DNA from: Blautia hominis
Lineage (GTDB): Bacteria > Bacillota > Clostridia > Lachnospirales > Lachnospiraceae
Direction of reading: 5' to 3'
NCBI GenBank assembly: GCA_002270465.1
Contig: NQOF01000003.1
Location: forward strand, 310,001-374,000
Length of the DNA stretch: 64,000 nt
Under the pieces are notes generated by a model, which searched no databases, was not told the origin of the DNA, and saw only the letters and a list, made by a program, of their open reading frames with translations. This document shows positions 1-7,883 of this stretch, one piece after another. Each line of letters opens with the position of its first letter. Position 1 is the stretch's first letter. The position numbers were made by a program, and so were the translations under genes.

Positions 1-1
1 A

Positions 2-781
2 CATGCACTTGATCCAAAGTATGCACAAAATATCGGTGTAAATATTGATGAGCTGTATATTGCGCAGCCCGATACGGGGGAACAGGCATTAGAGATTGCA
101 GAGACACTGGTGCGTTCTAATGCGATAGATATTATCATCATAGATTCTGTAGCTGCGTTAGTTCCCAAGGCAGAAATTGATGGGGAAATGGGGGATACAC
201 ATATTGGATTGCAGGCACGTTTGATGTCACAAGCATTAAGAAAATTGACACCGGTAGTAAGTAGATCAAAGTGCATTGTTATATTTATTAACCAGCTTCG
301 TGAAAAAATCGGTATTATGTTTGGAAATCCGGAAGTGACAACTGGTGGACGTGCATTGAAATTTTACGCCTCTGTCAGAATAGATGTAAGAAGAATTGAT
401 CAGATCAAGATGGGTGGAGAACGTGTAGGTAACAGAACCAGGGTAAAGATTGTGAAGAATAAAATTGCATCGCCTTTTAAAGAGGCCGAATTTGATATTA
501 TGTATGGCACAGGCATATCAAAAGAGGGAGATATACTGGATTTGGCCACTGAAATTAATGTCATAAACAAAAGCGGTTCGTGGTATTCCTATGAGGGAAT
601 GAAGTTGGCACAAGGCAGAGAAGCATCTAAAGAGTATCTGAAGGAGCACCCTGATTTTATGATAGAGGTTGAGAAAAGGGTCAGAAAACATTATCATTTG
701 GAAACGGATGATAGTGGAAATATGATGGCAGATGTTACTGTGGCGGAAGAAAATTTTGATGCGATTCCGGATGATCTATGA
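2..781 (+). CDS. recA: Recombinase RecA, 3' part (5' end outside window)
   Basis: RecA forms an ATP-dependent filament on single-stranded DNA, drives strand exchange and triggers LexA cleavage in the SOS response. The frame is open from base 2, so the N-terminal domain and the Walker A loop lie upstream of the window. What remains shows the Walker B-like strand [12 protein letters not shown], the L2 region with [12 protein letters not shown] and [14 protein letters not shown], and the family signature ALKFYASVR. The C-terminal domain ends in an acidic tail ([11 protein letters not shown]), as usual for RecA. The reading frame ends in TGA at 779-781. A CarD-like gene follows on the same strand. 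The identification is very secure and the gene shows no damage in the part seen. Confidence 0.97.
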   Translation, partial: HALDPKYAQNIGVNIDELYIAQPDTGEQALEIAETLVRSNAIDIIIIDSVAALVPKAEIDGEMGDTHIGLQARLMSQALRKLTPVVSRSKCIVIFINQLREKIGIMFGNPEVTTGGRALKFYASVRIDVRRIDQIKMGGERVGNRTRVKIVKNKIASPFKEAEFDIMYGTGISKEGDILDLATEINVINKSGSWYSYEGMKLAQGREASKEYLKEHPDFMIEVEKRVRKHYHLETDDSGNMMADVTVAEENFDAIPDDL

Positions 782-824
782 AAGGAGTTGCAAAAAGGAT
801 GAAGGCTTATGACGGAGGTGAATC

Positions 825-1217
825 ATGGAAACTATCTATGTAATTACAGAAAGTGGAATAGTAAAAAAGCAGGATGTCAAAGTTGGTATTATACGTGAAA
901 TCAGCACAAAAGAAGAACTTACAGAGCTGATGGAAAGAATGCCTTATATCCAGACGATTCAAGCACCTAATGGAAAAGCACGAAAAGAACTATATGAGCT
1001 TTCTATGAAAAAATATGATGATGTGGAATGGGTTAAGATAATAAAAAGTGTTTACCTAAGAATGGAGGATAGGAGGTATGATGATTTTGAGACAGAATAT
1101 ATGAAAAAAGCAAAAAAATTTTTGTATCAAGAGATGGCACTCCGTTTTTTGCTTCCATTTGATGAAATAGAACATTTTATAAATAAGACAGTAAAGCAAC
1201 ATTTAGAGGAATTTTAA
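825..1217 (+). CDS. Small protein resembling the CarD C-terminal helical domain
   Basis: This 130-residue protein starts at ATG 825 after a GGAGGTG ribosome site, 43 bases downstream of recA and probably cotranscribed with it. Its second half (MPYIQTIQAPNGKARKELY, then EWVKIIKSVYLR, then AKKFLYQEMALRFLLPFDEIEHFI) follows the pattern of the C-terminal helical domain of CarD/CdnL transcription factors, which bind the upstream edge of the promoter bubble. The N-terminal RNA-polymerase-interacting Tudor-like domain is much shorter than in full-length CarD. The assignment is by remembered family pattern only. The protein may be a divergent CarD relative or a Clostridia-specific protein of unknown role. 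The frame and start are well supported. Confidence 0.6.
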   Translation: METIYVITESGIVKKQDVKVGIIREISTKEELTELMERMPYIQTIQAPNGKARKELYELSMKKYDDVEWVKIIKSVYLRMEDRRYDDFETEYMKKAKKFLYQEMALRFLLPFDEIEHFINKTVKQHLEEF

Positions 1218-1383
1218 GGTTGAAAAGTCTTCACATTCTTGTGGAGTAAAAATCTCGTGATCCACCTGGCGCCATGAGAAGGATTTATTCGATGGAAAGA
1301 GTGTTGTCCCTCATGTTGAATCCAAAGGAAGCCGCTAACATTAACGGTTTCTTCCAAATAATGGATGATTATGTTACAATTAA

Positions 1384-1407
1384 TATAATATATGGCAGTG
1401 AAGGAGG
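1384..1407 (+). promoter_or_regulatory. -10 box and ribosome site that set the LAL gene start
   Basis: A TATAAT hexamer lies at 1384-1389 inside a very AT-rich stretch, and an AAGGAGG ribosome site lies at 1401-1407, ten bases before a TTG codon at 1418. No good -35 box is visible at the right spacing. The pair argues that translation starts at TTG 1418. The upstream in-frame ATG at 1274 has no ribosome site. Confidence 0.5.
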
Positions 1408-1417
1408 CGAAAAACCA

Positions 1418-3865
1418 TTGAAAACGATTCCAACCAATACTTTTTTCTTTCCTCCTCGTTTAAAAACCGCACTAAAATCTATATTATCTTACCCATTGAC
1501 GTTGATTACGGCAGGGTCGGGTTTTGGCAAGACAACGGCGGTTTCCTGCTTTCTGGATAAGCTCCGGCAAGATACGGTTTGCCATTGGTATACCTGTTTC
1601 GGGGAGCCGCCGGAACGTGCATGGTCCGGAATTTGCACGCTGCTGTCTTTTGCGGATCCATATACAGGTGATTTTTTGTCTAAGATCACTTCTCCTACGC
1701 TGGACAACCTGGGCAGTATCGCGCTCCTGATGGATGGTTTATCCTGTGATAAGGAAACGATTTTGGTGGTTGATAACTATCAATTGGCAGAGTTTCCGGC
1801 GCCCTCCCGTTTGCTGGATGCGTTGGCAGCGCATCACTGCAGGAGGCTGCACTTGGTCGTCCTGACACAGCCCTTATGTACGGAAAAAGTCAGTACTGTT
1901 TCAAACCCGCATATTGGTCAGATCTTTCAGGATGTGTTCAACTTTCAAACAGAAGATATCCGGAAGCTATTTGAAAAGAATGGCGTGGGGATCTGTGCGA
2001 GGGAAGCAGCGCGGCTGTATGAATTGACAGGAGGGTGGGTGGCTGCTCTGCGGCTCCATCTTTCACAATATATGGAAAGCGGCAGACTGAGTGAACAGGT
2101 GGGGATTGATGAACTGATGGAACGGTCCTTTTGGGGAGCATTAGATGACAGCCAGCGGTGTTTTTTCCTGGGGCTGTCACTGCTGGATACATTTACAGAA
2201 GCCCAGGCAGCCCGCATTTCAGGACAAAAAACAGTGCCTGATGCCTTGTGGACCATTGTGCGGCGCAATCCGCTTGTTCACCGGGAGGGAGCAGAGTACA
2301 TATTGCATGGGCTTTTGAAAGAATACTTATCCGCAAAGATGTTGGCGCGGGATGCTGATTTCCGAAAAATGATGTGGGACCGAGCGGGTGATGCTTGTTC
2401 GGTACAGGGGAAAAACGTGGAGGCAGTCCTGTTTTTTATCCTGTCTGGAAATGATGAGGCAGCTCTTGGCGTGACACTGAACAGTCTGCAGCTTGCTGAG
2501 CTGGTGCGCACGAAAACGGACCGGTTGAATGCCCTGCTTTTTCGGTGTTCCGTAGAGCTGTTGGCTGATAAATGGCAGCTTTTGCTTGGTTCGGCCATCA
2601 AAGCTAGCCTCAATGGAAAAATCACATTGGCCAGGACGGCCATCGCCCGGATGATGCAGCTTCGGGAGTTTCCGGGGGGCAGCCAGCAGAAATCAGTGGA
2701 AGCGGCACTTGAGTTGGTCGCATCTTTTCAGGCGTTTAACGATGTGGCTGGTATGTGCCGCCACCATGCTGCAGTATATGGATTGTTGGATGATCCGAGC
2801 GATTTTTATCTGACAAATGACTCATGGACTTTTGGAGTTCCCAGCGTGGTGTATATGTTCTGGCGGGAATCGGGAGAGCTTGCGAAAACGATTCGGTTGG
2901 TCAAAGAGGGAGTCCCCCGGTATGCGGTCATTGGAGGCGGAAAAGGACTTGGTGCGCCGGAGGTGATGCTCGCAGAGGCACATCTTCTCTCCGGAGATGA
3001 AGAGGGTTGTAAAACTTTCTCCAGTCAGGCAAAATTTATTGCTGCCGAACACGGCCAGGACAGCATCTATTTTTGCGCTCTGACCTTAACTGCCCGGCGG
3101 GCACTGCTGCGAGGAGATGCGGAGTGTTTCTCTGCCGCGGTAAAAGCCATTGAGCGGCATGCTTTTGAGGGGAAAGAGTTTCGCTGTGTGACCGTCGCAG
3201 AGGTCTGTCTGGGCTATGTTTATTTTTTGCTGGATATAGAAGAGAAGATTCCCCAGTGGTTATTCCGTAAGGATGCGATCGGTCAGCAGCTCTATCCGGT
3301 CAGCATTCCCTTTGCCTATATCATCGCTTTGAGGTGGCTGCGCCGGCATAAACGGGATGAATTTGCAGGGGCAGCGGAAGTCTTTCTTCAGGAAAGCAAA
3401 GCCCGGCACCATCTGCTGCCCATGCTCTATATTTGGTTGGAGCAGGCAGCCTGTTATGAGGAAGACGGCTCCCGGGTCATGGCGCGAGAGCGTGTACAAC
3501 TTGCGCTGACCCACGCGTTTCCCGATGAGGTCTATTTGCCCATCGCGGAATATTACACGAATCTGTCTGGAGTTTTGGAGGACCCTGCACTTTCATGCAA
3601 GGATGAGACTGCTCTGGAGCGGGTACGCGCCTTGGGCAGGCGGTTTGTTTCCGGTACTGCAGCGGTGCGGGCTGAACTTTTTGGGTACTCCCCTTTGACT
3701 TCAAGAGAACGGGAGATTGCCCTGCTTGCCAAAGAACGGCTTTCTACGCGGGAAATTGCTGAAAGGCTGGTTATTTCCCCTGCTACCGTAAAAAATACGC
3801 TGAACAAGATCTATAGCAAGCTGAATATCCATGGGAAGTCAGATCTTCTGAATATCCGTTTTTAG
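1418..3865 (+). CDS. LAL-type (MalT-like) LuxR-family transcriptional regulator
   Basis: A large ATP-binding LuxR-family regulator of about 815 residues. Walker A is GSGFGKTT near residues 33-40, and a Walker B-like strand (TILVVDNY) follows at about residue 112. A long helical TPR-like region fills the middle, and the last 60 residues form a LuxR helix-turn-helix (LTSREREIALLA, STREIAERLVISPATVKNTLNKIYSKL). Such proteins bind a small ligand and ATP and activate nearby promoters. The TTG start at 1418 is chosen because an AAGGAGG site precedes it; the frame stays open up to an ATG at 1274. The gene lies directly upstream of the precursor peptide gene, so it is probably the activator of the RiPP locus. 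That role is inferred from position only. Confidence 0.88.
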   Translation: MKTIPTNTFFFPPRLKTALKSILSYPLTLITAGSGFGKTTAVSCFLDKLRQDTVCHWYTCFGEPPERAWSGICTLLSFADPYTGDFLSKITSPTLDNLGSIALLMDGLSCDKETILVVDNYQLAEFPAPSRLLDALAAHHCRRLHLVVLTQPLCTEKVSTVSNPHIGQIFQDVFNFQTEDIRKLFEKNGVGICAREAARLYELTGGWVAALRLHLSQYMESGRLSEQVGIDELMERSFWGALDDSQRCFFLGLSLLDTFTEAQAARISGQKTVPDALWTIVRRNPLVHREGAEYILHGLLKEYLSAKMLARDADFRKMMWDRAGDACSVQGKNVEAVLFFILSGNDEAALGVTLNSLQLAELVRTKTDRLNALLFRCSVELLADKWQLLLGSAIKASLNGKITLARTAIARMMQLREFPGGSQQKSVEAALELVASFQAFNDVAGMCRHHAAVYGLLDDPSDFYLTNDSWTFGVPSVVYMFWRESGELAKTIRLVKEGVPRYAVIGGGKGLGAPEVMLAEAHLLSGDEEGCKTFSSQAKFIAAEHGQDSIYFCALTLTARRALLRGDAECFSAAVKAIERHAFEGKEFRCVTVAEVCLGYVYFLLDIEEKIPQWLFRKDAIGQQLYPVSIPFAYIIALRWLRRHKRDEFAGAAEVFLQESKARHHLLPMLYIWLEQAACYEEDGSRVMARERVQLALTHAFPDEVYLPIAEYYTNLSGVLEDPALSCKDETALERVRALGRRFVSGTAAVRAELFGYSPLTSREREIALLAKERLSTREIAERLVISPATVKNTLNKIYSKLNIHGKSDLLNIRF

Positions 3866-3907
3866 AAATAGGCTGTTTTGGCCCATGCGCATAGTGGTGG
3901 TCTATTA

Positions 3908-3913
3908 TATAAT
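3908..3913 (+). promoter_or_regulatory. Possible -10 box for the RiPP precursor operon
   Basis: TATAAT sits 63 bases before the precursor start codon. The bases 17 upstream (ATGCGC) do not resemble a -35 box. This would fit an activator-dependent promoter, perhaps one used by the LAL regulator upstream, but no binding site is proven. Confidence 0.4.
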
Positions 3914-3947
3914 GTAAAAGTCAAAAGTAGTACCCACACAATGCACT

Positions 3948-4229
3948 CAATCCGGACAGACAAAGGAGATTATTATATGAGTAAAATTAATAAAGCTATT
4001 GACCAGATTCTCAGCGATGAAGAACTTTTGAAAAAACTGCAGGCAACAAAAACGATTGATGATGTTGTTTCATTGGCAAAACAAGAGCATATCGATGTGT
4101 CCGAGGAGGAGATCAGAGACTATTTCGCTAAGGGAGAGATCGATCCGCGTCTGATTCCATCTTCCGGCTCTTGTGGCAAAAATACCTGTTCTGTACATGT
4201 TAATTAACTAAAATAACCTGTCCGGATTG
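3948..4229. repeat. Perfect 12-bp inverted repeat flanking the precursor peptide gene
   Basis: CAATCCGGACAG at 3948-3959, just before the ribosome site, is the exact reverse complement of CTGTCCGGATTG at 4218-4229, just after the stop codon. The arms are 258 bases apart and bracket only the precursor gene. They could pair in the mRNA and loop out the whole precursor message, act as two half-operators, or be a trace of insertion. No mobile element was seen. Confidence 0.85.
3977..4207 (+). CDS. Nif11-leader-like RiPP precursor peptide
   Basis: A 76-residue peptide starting at ATG 3977 behind an AAAGGAG site. Residues 1-53 (KAIDQILSDEELLKKLQ, TIDDVVSLAKQEHIDVSEEEI) match the pattern of Nif11-type leader peptides: a helical, acidic leader with a conserved aliphatic and acidic spacing. 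The C-terminus (SSGSCGKNTCSVHVN) is short, rich in Ser and Gly, and holds two cysteines in a C-X4-C arrangement, as expected for a modified core. It lies directly upstream of a GNAT-like gene and a radical SAM/SPASM gene. The modification is unknown; a Cys-based thioether is one possibility. The same frame is open upstream to 3878, but that part has no ribosome site. Confidence 0.75.
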   Translation: MSKINKAIDQILSDEELLKKLQATKTIDDVVSLAKQEHIDVSEEEIRDYFAKGEIDPRLIPSSGSCGKNTCSVHVN

Positions 4230-4256
4230 ACCTTTTTAAGAAAAGAGTGAAAACAG

Positions 4257-4865
4257 ATGATTGATTTGGCTGCGCACCTGTATGACTGCGGTAATAACCG
4301 TCATGTGGACTTCTTGCTGGAATGCCTAAGGGACAAAACGTGGCACAATCTATGTACCATTCCAACCCGCATGGGCATCCCTTCTATTTTTACAGATCTT
4401 TATTATGTATATACCCGGAAGCAGTCAAGCAACACTATCCATTTGGTGGTGGAGCAAGGGAACGATGTCTGGGCAGCATATGTCTGTGTCAGTGTACAGG
4501 GCAGCACGGCTGAAATAATGGGAGGCGTTGCTCCTGCTTTTTCCGACCGTGGAATGGGACTTGCCTGCTATGCTTGTCTGCTGGATCAGATTTTTTCAAT
4601 CAAACCCGGCATCCAGACCATTGTGACAAAGACTGCGGAATGCCATCGTACGATTCAAAGGATCAACGATGTCTGCGGTTTTCGCATGGTGGGCTCGGTA
4701 CCGGAGGGATTCTATGACCAGGAGACAGGAAAACGGGAGCGTCTGCTGCGGTATGAACTGTCAAGAGAGCAGCACCCTACAGCCTTTGTCCTGCGGCTAT
4801 GTACCCGATTCCATGTGCGGATTGACAGGGATGCCTTTACACAACTGAAGGAGATAGATGGATGA
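4257..4865 (+). CDS. GNAT-like acyltransferase in the RiPP locus
   Basis: A 202-residue protein with a GNAT fold signature. A central strand (DVWAAYVCVSVQGSTAEIMGG) leads into a motif A-like acetyl-CoA loop (VAPAFSDRGMGLACYACLLDQIF), and motif B-like residues follow (HRTIQRINDVCGFRMVGSV). Family members transfer acyl groups from CoA to amines. In this place it could acylate the peptide or serve as an accessory maturation factor, which is inference. The gene starts 49 bases after the precursor stop and its TGA overlaps the next ATG (ATGA at 4862-4865), so it is translationally coupled to the radical SAM gene. The C-terminal 40 residues are not part of the typical domain. Confidence 0.72.
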   Translation: MIDLAAHLYDCGNNRHVDFLLECLRDKTWHNLCTIPTRMGIPSIFTDLYYVYTRKQSSNTIHLVVEQGNDVWAAYVCVSVQGSTAEIMGGVAPAFSDRGMGLACYACLLDQIFSIKPGIQTIVTKTAECHRTIQRINDVCGFRMVGSVPEGFYDQETGKRERLLRYELSREQHPTAFVLRLCTRFHVRIDRDAFTQLKEIDG

Positions 4866-6157
4866 ATCGTATTTGTTCGCGGAAACTTACTATGCCTACA
4901 CAAGATCCCAATGCCAGAGAAATTGAGGTCTTTTTTCTTTCAACCCGAGATTGGGCACATCAATTGGTGTATATCCCAGCCGCTCAGCGTGTGGCATTGC
5001 TGCCTGAAGAACTGTCGGCTGGCCTGCAGGCAATTCCGGATGCGCTTGACGAGCGGCTTTTGGGTATGCTTCCTGCCTCTGCCGATGAATGGTTGATGTT
5101 TTGTCCGAAGCCCAGCGCTTTTCCTACTTTCTGCATTAATTTAACGGATGGTTGTAATCTGGGATGCCGTTACTGCTATCTCTCCACTGACCGGGCACCC
5201 GCGCCACTTATGAGCAAAGATCAGGTACGCTCTATTGTGCAAGCCATCGTGAAGAAAAAAGTGCAGTCTGAAACATTTCCCATAATACCGGTGACGTTTT
5301 ACGGTGGTGGGGAACCTACCCTTAATGAGGAGCTGTTTCGCTACGCTGTAGAATATTTAAGAGACTATGCGGGACAACACCGTATGGTGGCGCGTATGTC
5401 CATGACAACCAATGTCAACTATCCAAATCCGGAGTTGAGCAAGTTTATCATACAGAATTTTGCCAATGTTACCGTATCCATAGACGGCCCGGAAGATATT
5501 CAAAATCAACAGCGGCCCAGGGCCAATGGGCATGCATCCTTTGACAGGGTCATGCGCAATGCTGAGCAATTACATAAATCCGATTGCACGGTCTGTTTTC
5601 GTGCCACGGTCACGGCCCAATCCCTCGTACATATAGACCGCATTGTGGATTTTTTTGCGGGGGAATTTCCGGGGTGTACTGTGATCGTTTCGCCCATGCT
5701 GACAGTGGGGCATGGCAGTCATACTACCCTGACGCCGCCGGATCCTGAAGCGTATACGTGCGGCATTTATGAGGCCTATAGCAGGGCAAAGGAACTGGGC
5801 ATTCGTCTGCTCACGCCGGAGACCAGTCATTTATCCCCACGTTTGTTTTTTTGTGGGGCGGCACAGGGCAGCCTGATGATCATCTCGCCTGACGGTTTGA
5901 TAACCAGTTGTGCACAGGTAGAAGAAAAAAGCCGATTCAGCACAGGGCAGTTCCTTTTTGAACAAGAGGAGATCTGCTATTGTGACAGCCATAGCAAATC
6001 CATGAGCGTGGATAACTATCCCGAATGCGCTGACTGTTTTTGCAAGTATACCTGTTGCGGCGGCTGTCCGGAAACCAGGATCAGTAAAAGTGGGGATATG
6101 CATTGTGAACTTACCAGGAATATAACTGCGGACCTCCTGTACAGTCGTTTAAGATGA
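4862..6157 (+). CDS. Radical SAM/SPASM peptide-modifying enzyme
   Basis: A 431-residue radical SAM enzyme. The CX3CX2C cluster motif is CNLGCRYC (C98, C102, C105), followed by a GGGEPT motif at residues 148-153 in the SAM-binding region. The C-terminal 100 residues form a cysteine-rich SPASM-type domain (C331, C350, C389, C392, C394, C398, C399, C402, C415) that should hold auxiliary iron-sulphur clusters. SPASM enzymes beside small peptide genes typically make thioether or C-C crosslinks in RiPPs. The N-terminal 90 residues may be the peptide-recognition region. The gene is coupled to the GNAT-like gene by an ATGA overlap. A sactipeptide- or ranthipeptide-like maturase is the simplest reading; the exact chemistry cannot be told from sequence. 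Confidence 0.9.
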   Translation: MNRICSRKLTMPTQDPNAREIEVFFLSTRDWAHQLVYIPAAQRVALLPEELSAGLQAIPDALDERLLGMLPASADEWLMFCPKPSAFPTFCINLTDGCNLGCRYCYLSTDRAPAPLMSKDQVRSIVQAIVKKKVQSETFPIIPVTFYGGGEPTLNEELFRYAVEYLRDYAGQHRMVARMSMTTNVNYPNPELSKFIIQNFANVTVSIDGPEDIQNQQRPRANGHASFDRVMRNAEQLHKSDCTVCFRATVTAQSLVHIDRIVDFFAGEFPGCTVIVSPMLTVGHGSHTTLTPPDPEAYTCGIYEAYSRAKELGIRLLTPETSHLSPRLFFCGAAQGSLMIISPDGLITSCAQVEEKSRFSTGQFLFEQEEICYCDSHSKSMSVDNYPECADCFCKYTCCGGCPETRISKSGDMHCELTRNITADLLYSRLR

Positions 6158-6171
6158 GGAGAGGCTTTCGG

Positions 6172-6303
6172 ATGGGATTGTTACCGGGGGATGTTCTGGT
6201 TTTCCGGGCGGTTCTATGTTTTGAAAGTAAAAGGCATAGATGTCTGGTTTGTGCCGGCAGAAAATCTTTAGTAAAATCCTGTTGTGCTTATTTGTTATTA
6301 TGA
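6172..6303 (+). CDS. Possible 43-residue small ORF after the radical SAM gene
   Basis: ATG 6172 follows a GAGGAGAGG ribosome site with about seven bases of spacing, just after the radical SAM stop. The peptide begins MGLLPGDVLVF and holds four cysteines, two of them adjacent. The LPGDVLVF start recalls the first strand of some cysteine peptidases, so it may be a truncated remnant of a maturation protease. The same frame also reads from an ATG overlapping the radical SAM stop (6154). Whether it is translated is unknown. Confidence 0.33.
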   Translation: MGLLPGDVLVFRAVLCFESKRHRCLVCAGRKSLVKSCCAYLLL

Positions 6304-6324
6304 TATTCACTTGTTTCTGAGCAA

Positions 6325-6370
6325 AAAGAATCCCCAGATAAAGCGATGACTTGGCTGGGGATTCTTTCTT
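6325..6370 (+). terminator. Rho-independent terminator ending the RiPP operon
   Basis: A perfect 13-bp stem (AAAGAATCCCCAG at 6325-6337 with CTGGGGATTCTTT at 6355-6367) closes a 17-base loop and runs into a T-rich end. It sits about 170 bases after the radical SAM gene. The rest of the 6304-6515 gap shows nothing else. Confidence 0.85.
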
Positions 6371-6515
6371 GCGTTACCGCCTGCAAGGGAAGTGACCTCA
6401 TTCATGAGTGGAAGAGCAACCGAAAAGATACCTTTAAGTGTATAAAATAGGAAGTCTCAGGGGGGCAATGCCGGAATATATCCTTTTTATTTGTCGCGTG
6501 TTTTTTGTTTCTATG

Positions 6516-6524
6516 TGATATAAT
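6516..6524 (+). promoter_or_regulatory. Extended -10 promoter for the GNAT gene
   Basis: TG-A-TATAAT is an extended -10 element, with TATAAT at 6519-6524, 33 bases before the GNAT start codon. No good -35 box is present, which an extended -10 promoter does not need. Confidence 0.55.
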
Positions 6525-6556
6525 ACATTTAAAATACAATTTGCGGAGGAAGTAAT

Positions 6557-7078
6557 ATGGATATACGCACTGCCACAATAACAGAATATCCCATGGTTAG
6601 AGATTTTTATCATGAATTAATAGAAGAAACACAAGATTCGGAATTTGATATCGGCTGGAAAAAAGACATCTATCCATCGCCTGAGTTTCTGAAAGATTCT
6701 ATTACGGAGGGCAATTTATTTATCGGAACAGAGGAGAATAGGATTGTTGCGGCAATGGTATTGGATCATCAGTGTAACGATGGATATCAAGAATTTGATT
6801 GGCCGACGAAAGCGGCTAACACGGAAGTGACCGTCATTCATGCACTCGGCGTTCATCCTAAAAGTAAAGGGAAGGGGTATGCGAAACAGATGGTCCACGA
6901 AGCATTTGCAGTTGCAAAAAGAAATCACCAAAAGGTAATAAGGTTAGATGTACTCAATGGAAATATGCCTGCTGAGAGGCTGTACACCAGCTTGGGATTT
7001 CATTATTTGCACACTTTAAAAATGTTTTATGAAGATACTGGATGGACGTATTATAAGTTATATGAGTATGTACTGTAA
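6557..7078 (+). CDS. GNAT family N-acetyltransferase
   Basis: A 173-residue acetyltransferase of the GNAT family. The acetyl-CoA-binding motif A is visible as VIHALGVHPKSKGKGYAKQM around residues 94-113, and motif B as RLDVLNGNMPAERLYTSLGF. It starts at ATG 6557 behind GCGGAGGAAG. Such enzymes acetylate small amines, antibiotics or protein N-termini, and the substrate cannot be read from sequence. It has its own promoter and is not part of the RiPP operon, which ends at the terminator upstream. No other gene is coupled to it. Confidence 0.88.
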   Translation: MDIRTATITEYPMVRDFYHELIEETQDSEFDIGWKKDIYPSPEFLKDSITEGNLFIGTEENRIVAAMVLDHQCNDGYQEFDWPTKAANTEVTVIHALGVHPKSKGKGYAKQMVHEAFAVAKRNHQKVIRLDVLNGNMPAERLYTSLGFHYLHTLKMFYEDTGWTYYKLYEYVL

Positions 7079-7282
7079 TAAAAGAAATTTGCATAGACAT
7101 CCACATGCAACAATTATTCATACATATAGAGCATAAATGTTTAATATGGGATAGAGCTATGGATATGATTCCTGCAAAAGGAAGATATCCTGTGAAGCAG
7201 GATGTCCTGATTTATTCAGAGAATGGCGTACTTTAATAAGCTATGTGGCTTATGGAGTTGACAAGTTCTATGCAATTGTGAT

Positions 7283-7316
7283 AAAGCAGGCCAGTGTAAA
7301 GGCTTGCTTTTTACTT
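7283..7316 (+). terminator. Probable terminator in the gap after the GNAT gene
   Basis: A ten-pair stem with one G-U pair (AAAGCAGGCC at 7283-7292, GGCTTGCTTT at 7301-7310) closes an eight-base loop and ends in a short T-rich stretch. Confidence 0.55.
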
Positions 7317-7342
7317 TACAATAAATCGACCTGGTGTATAAT
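7315..7342 (+). promoter_or_regulatory. Sigma-A-type promoter in the 7079-7596 gap
   Basis: TTTACA at 7315-7320 and TATAAT at 7337-7342 are 16 bases apart. It points toward the small ORF at 7597 or toward decayed sequence between them. The rest of this 518-base gap has only short frame scraps and no recognisable gene. Confidence 0.5.
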
Positions 7343-7596
7343 GTGATTAAAATGGTAATAAAAAATTTGCAATCTCCTTTCAGATTACGGGATGGGAAAA
7401 TCATGACATTCATCACTATTGCGGTTTAGGAACCTCAGATATACTAGAGTGTGTCTGAAGATTCATTTGTGAGGCCGTTTTCACTTACAAAGAACACTAG
7501 CTGGAGGCGCTGAATTCCCTGAATGTCATTATCGTAAAAAGTAATAGTGAAATTGCTATTTTAAAATTGAGATAACAGGAGTCAGGAGATAAACAT

Positions 7597-7800
7597 ATGG
7601 ATTATAGAAGAGAAGATCTGACAGAAGCCAAACGGCAAATTGAATCAACACTGCACAAATTAAGAGAAACCGTAAAAACTTTGGAGGCGAAAGAAAAGCC
7701 GGATAGATATAAATCTCAAATTACATTGGCCAAAAGGAGAATAGCTGCTTTTGAAATCGCTATTTACTTGATCGAAAAAGAACTTGAGGGATCGGTTTAA
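7597..7800 (+). CDS. Small coiled-coil protein of unknown function
   Basis: A 67-residue, highly charged protein starting at ATG 7597 behind a CAGGAG-type site. Nearly the whole chain can form one helical hairpin or coiled coil (ESTLHKLRETVKTLEAKEK, then ITLAKRRIAAFEIAIYLIEK). There is no signal peptide, membrane segment or cysteine. I recognise the style as a small hypothetical protein found in Clostridia but know no function. It lies 83 bases upstream of the AraC-GH39 gene on the same strand. Confidence 0.6.
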   Translation: MDYRREDLTEAKRQIESTLHKLRETVKTLEAKEKPDRYKSQITLAKRRIAAFEIAIYLIEKELEGSV

Positions 7801-7883
7801 CGATCATGATGCGGTTCCTATTGAGTAATCGATAATTTAGAAAAAGAAGTATTAGGGGTCGGACCGCCCTGAGGAGATAATAC

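Noticed and set aside
1274-1417. N-terminal extension of the LAL regulator
   Set aside because: The ATG at 1274 has no ribosome site, while TTG 1418 has AAGGAGG at proper spacing and a -10 box lies between them.
3878-3976. 33-residue N-terminal extension of the RiPP precursor
   Set aside because: It would start upstream of the likely promoter and lacks a ribosome site; the ATG at 3977 has AAAGGAG and begins a normal Nif11-type leader.
3948-4229. Terminal inverted repeats of a small mobile element around the precursor gene
   Set aside because: No target-site duplication or transposase was seen, and the arms sit exactly at the gene's control points, so a regulatory role is more likely.
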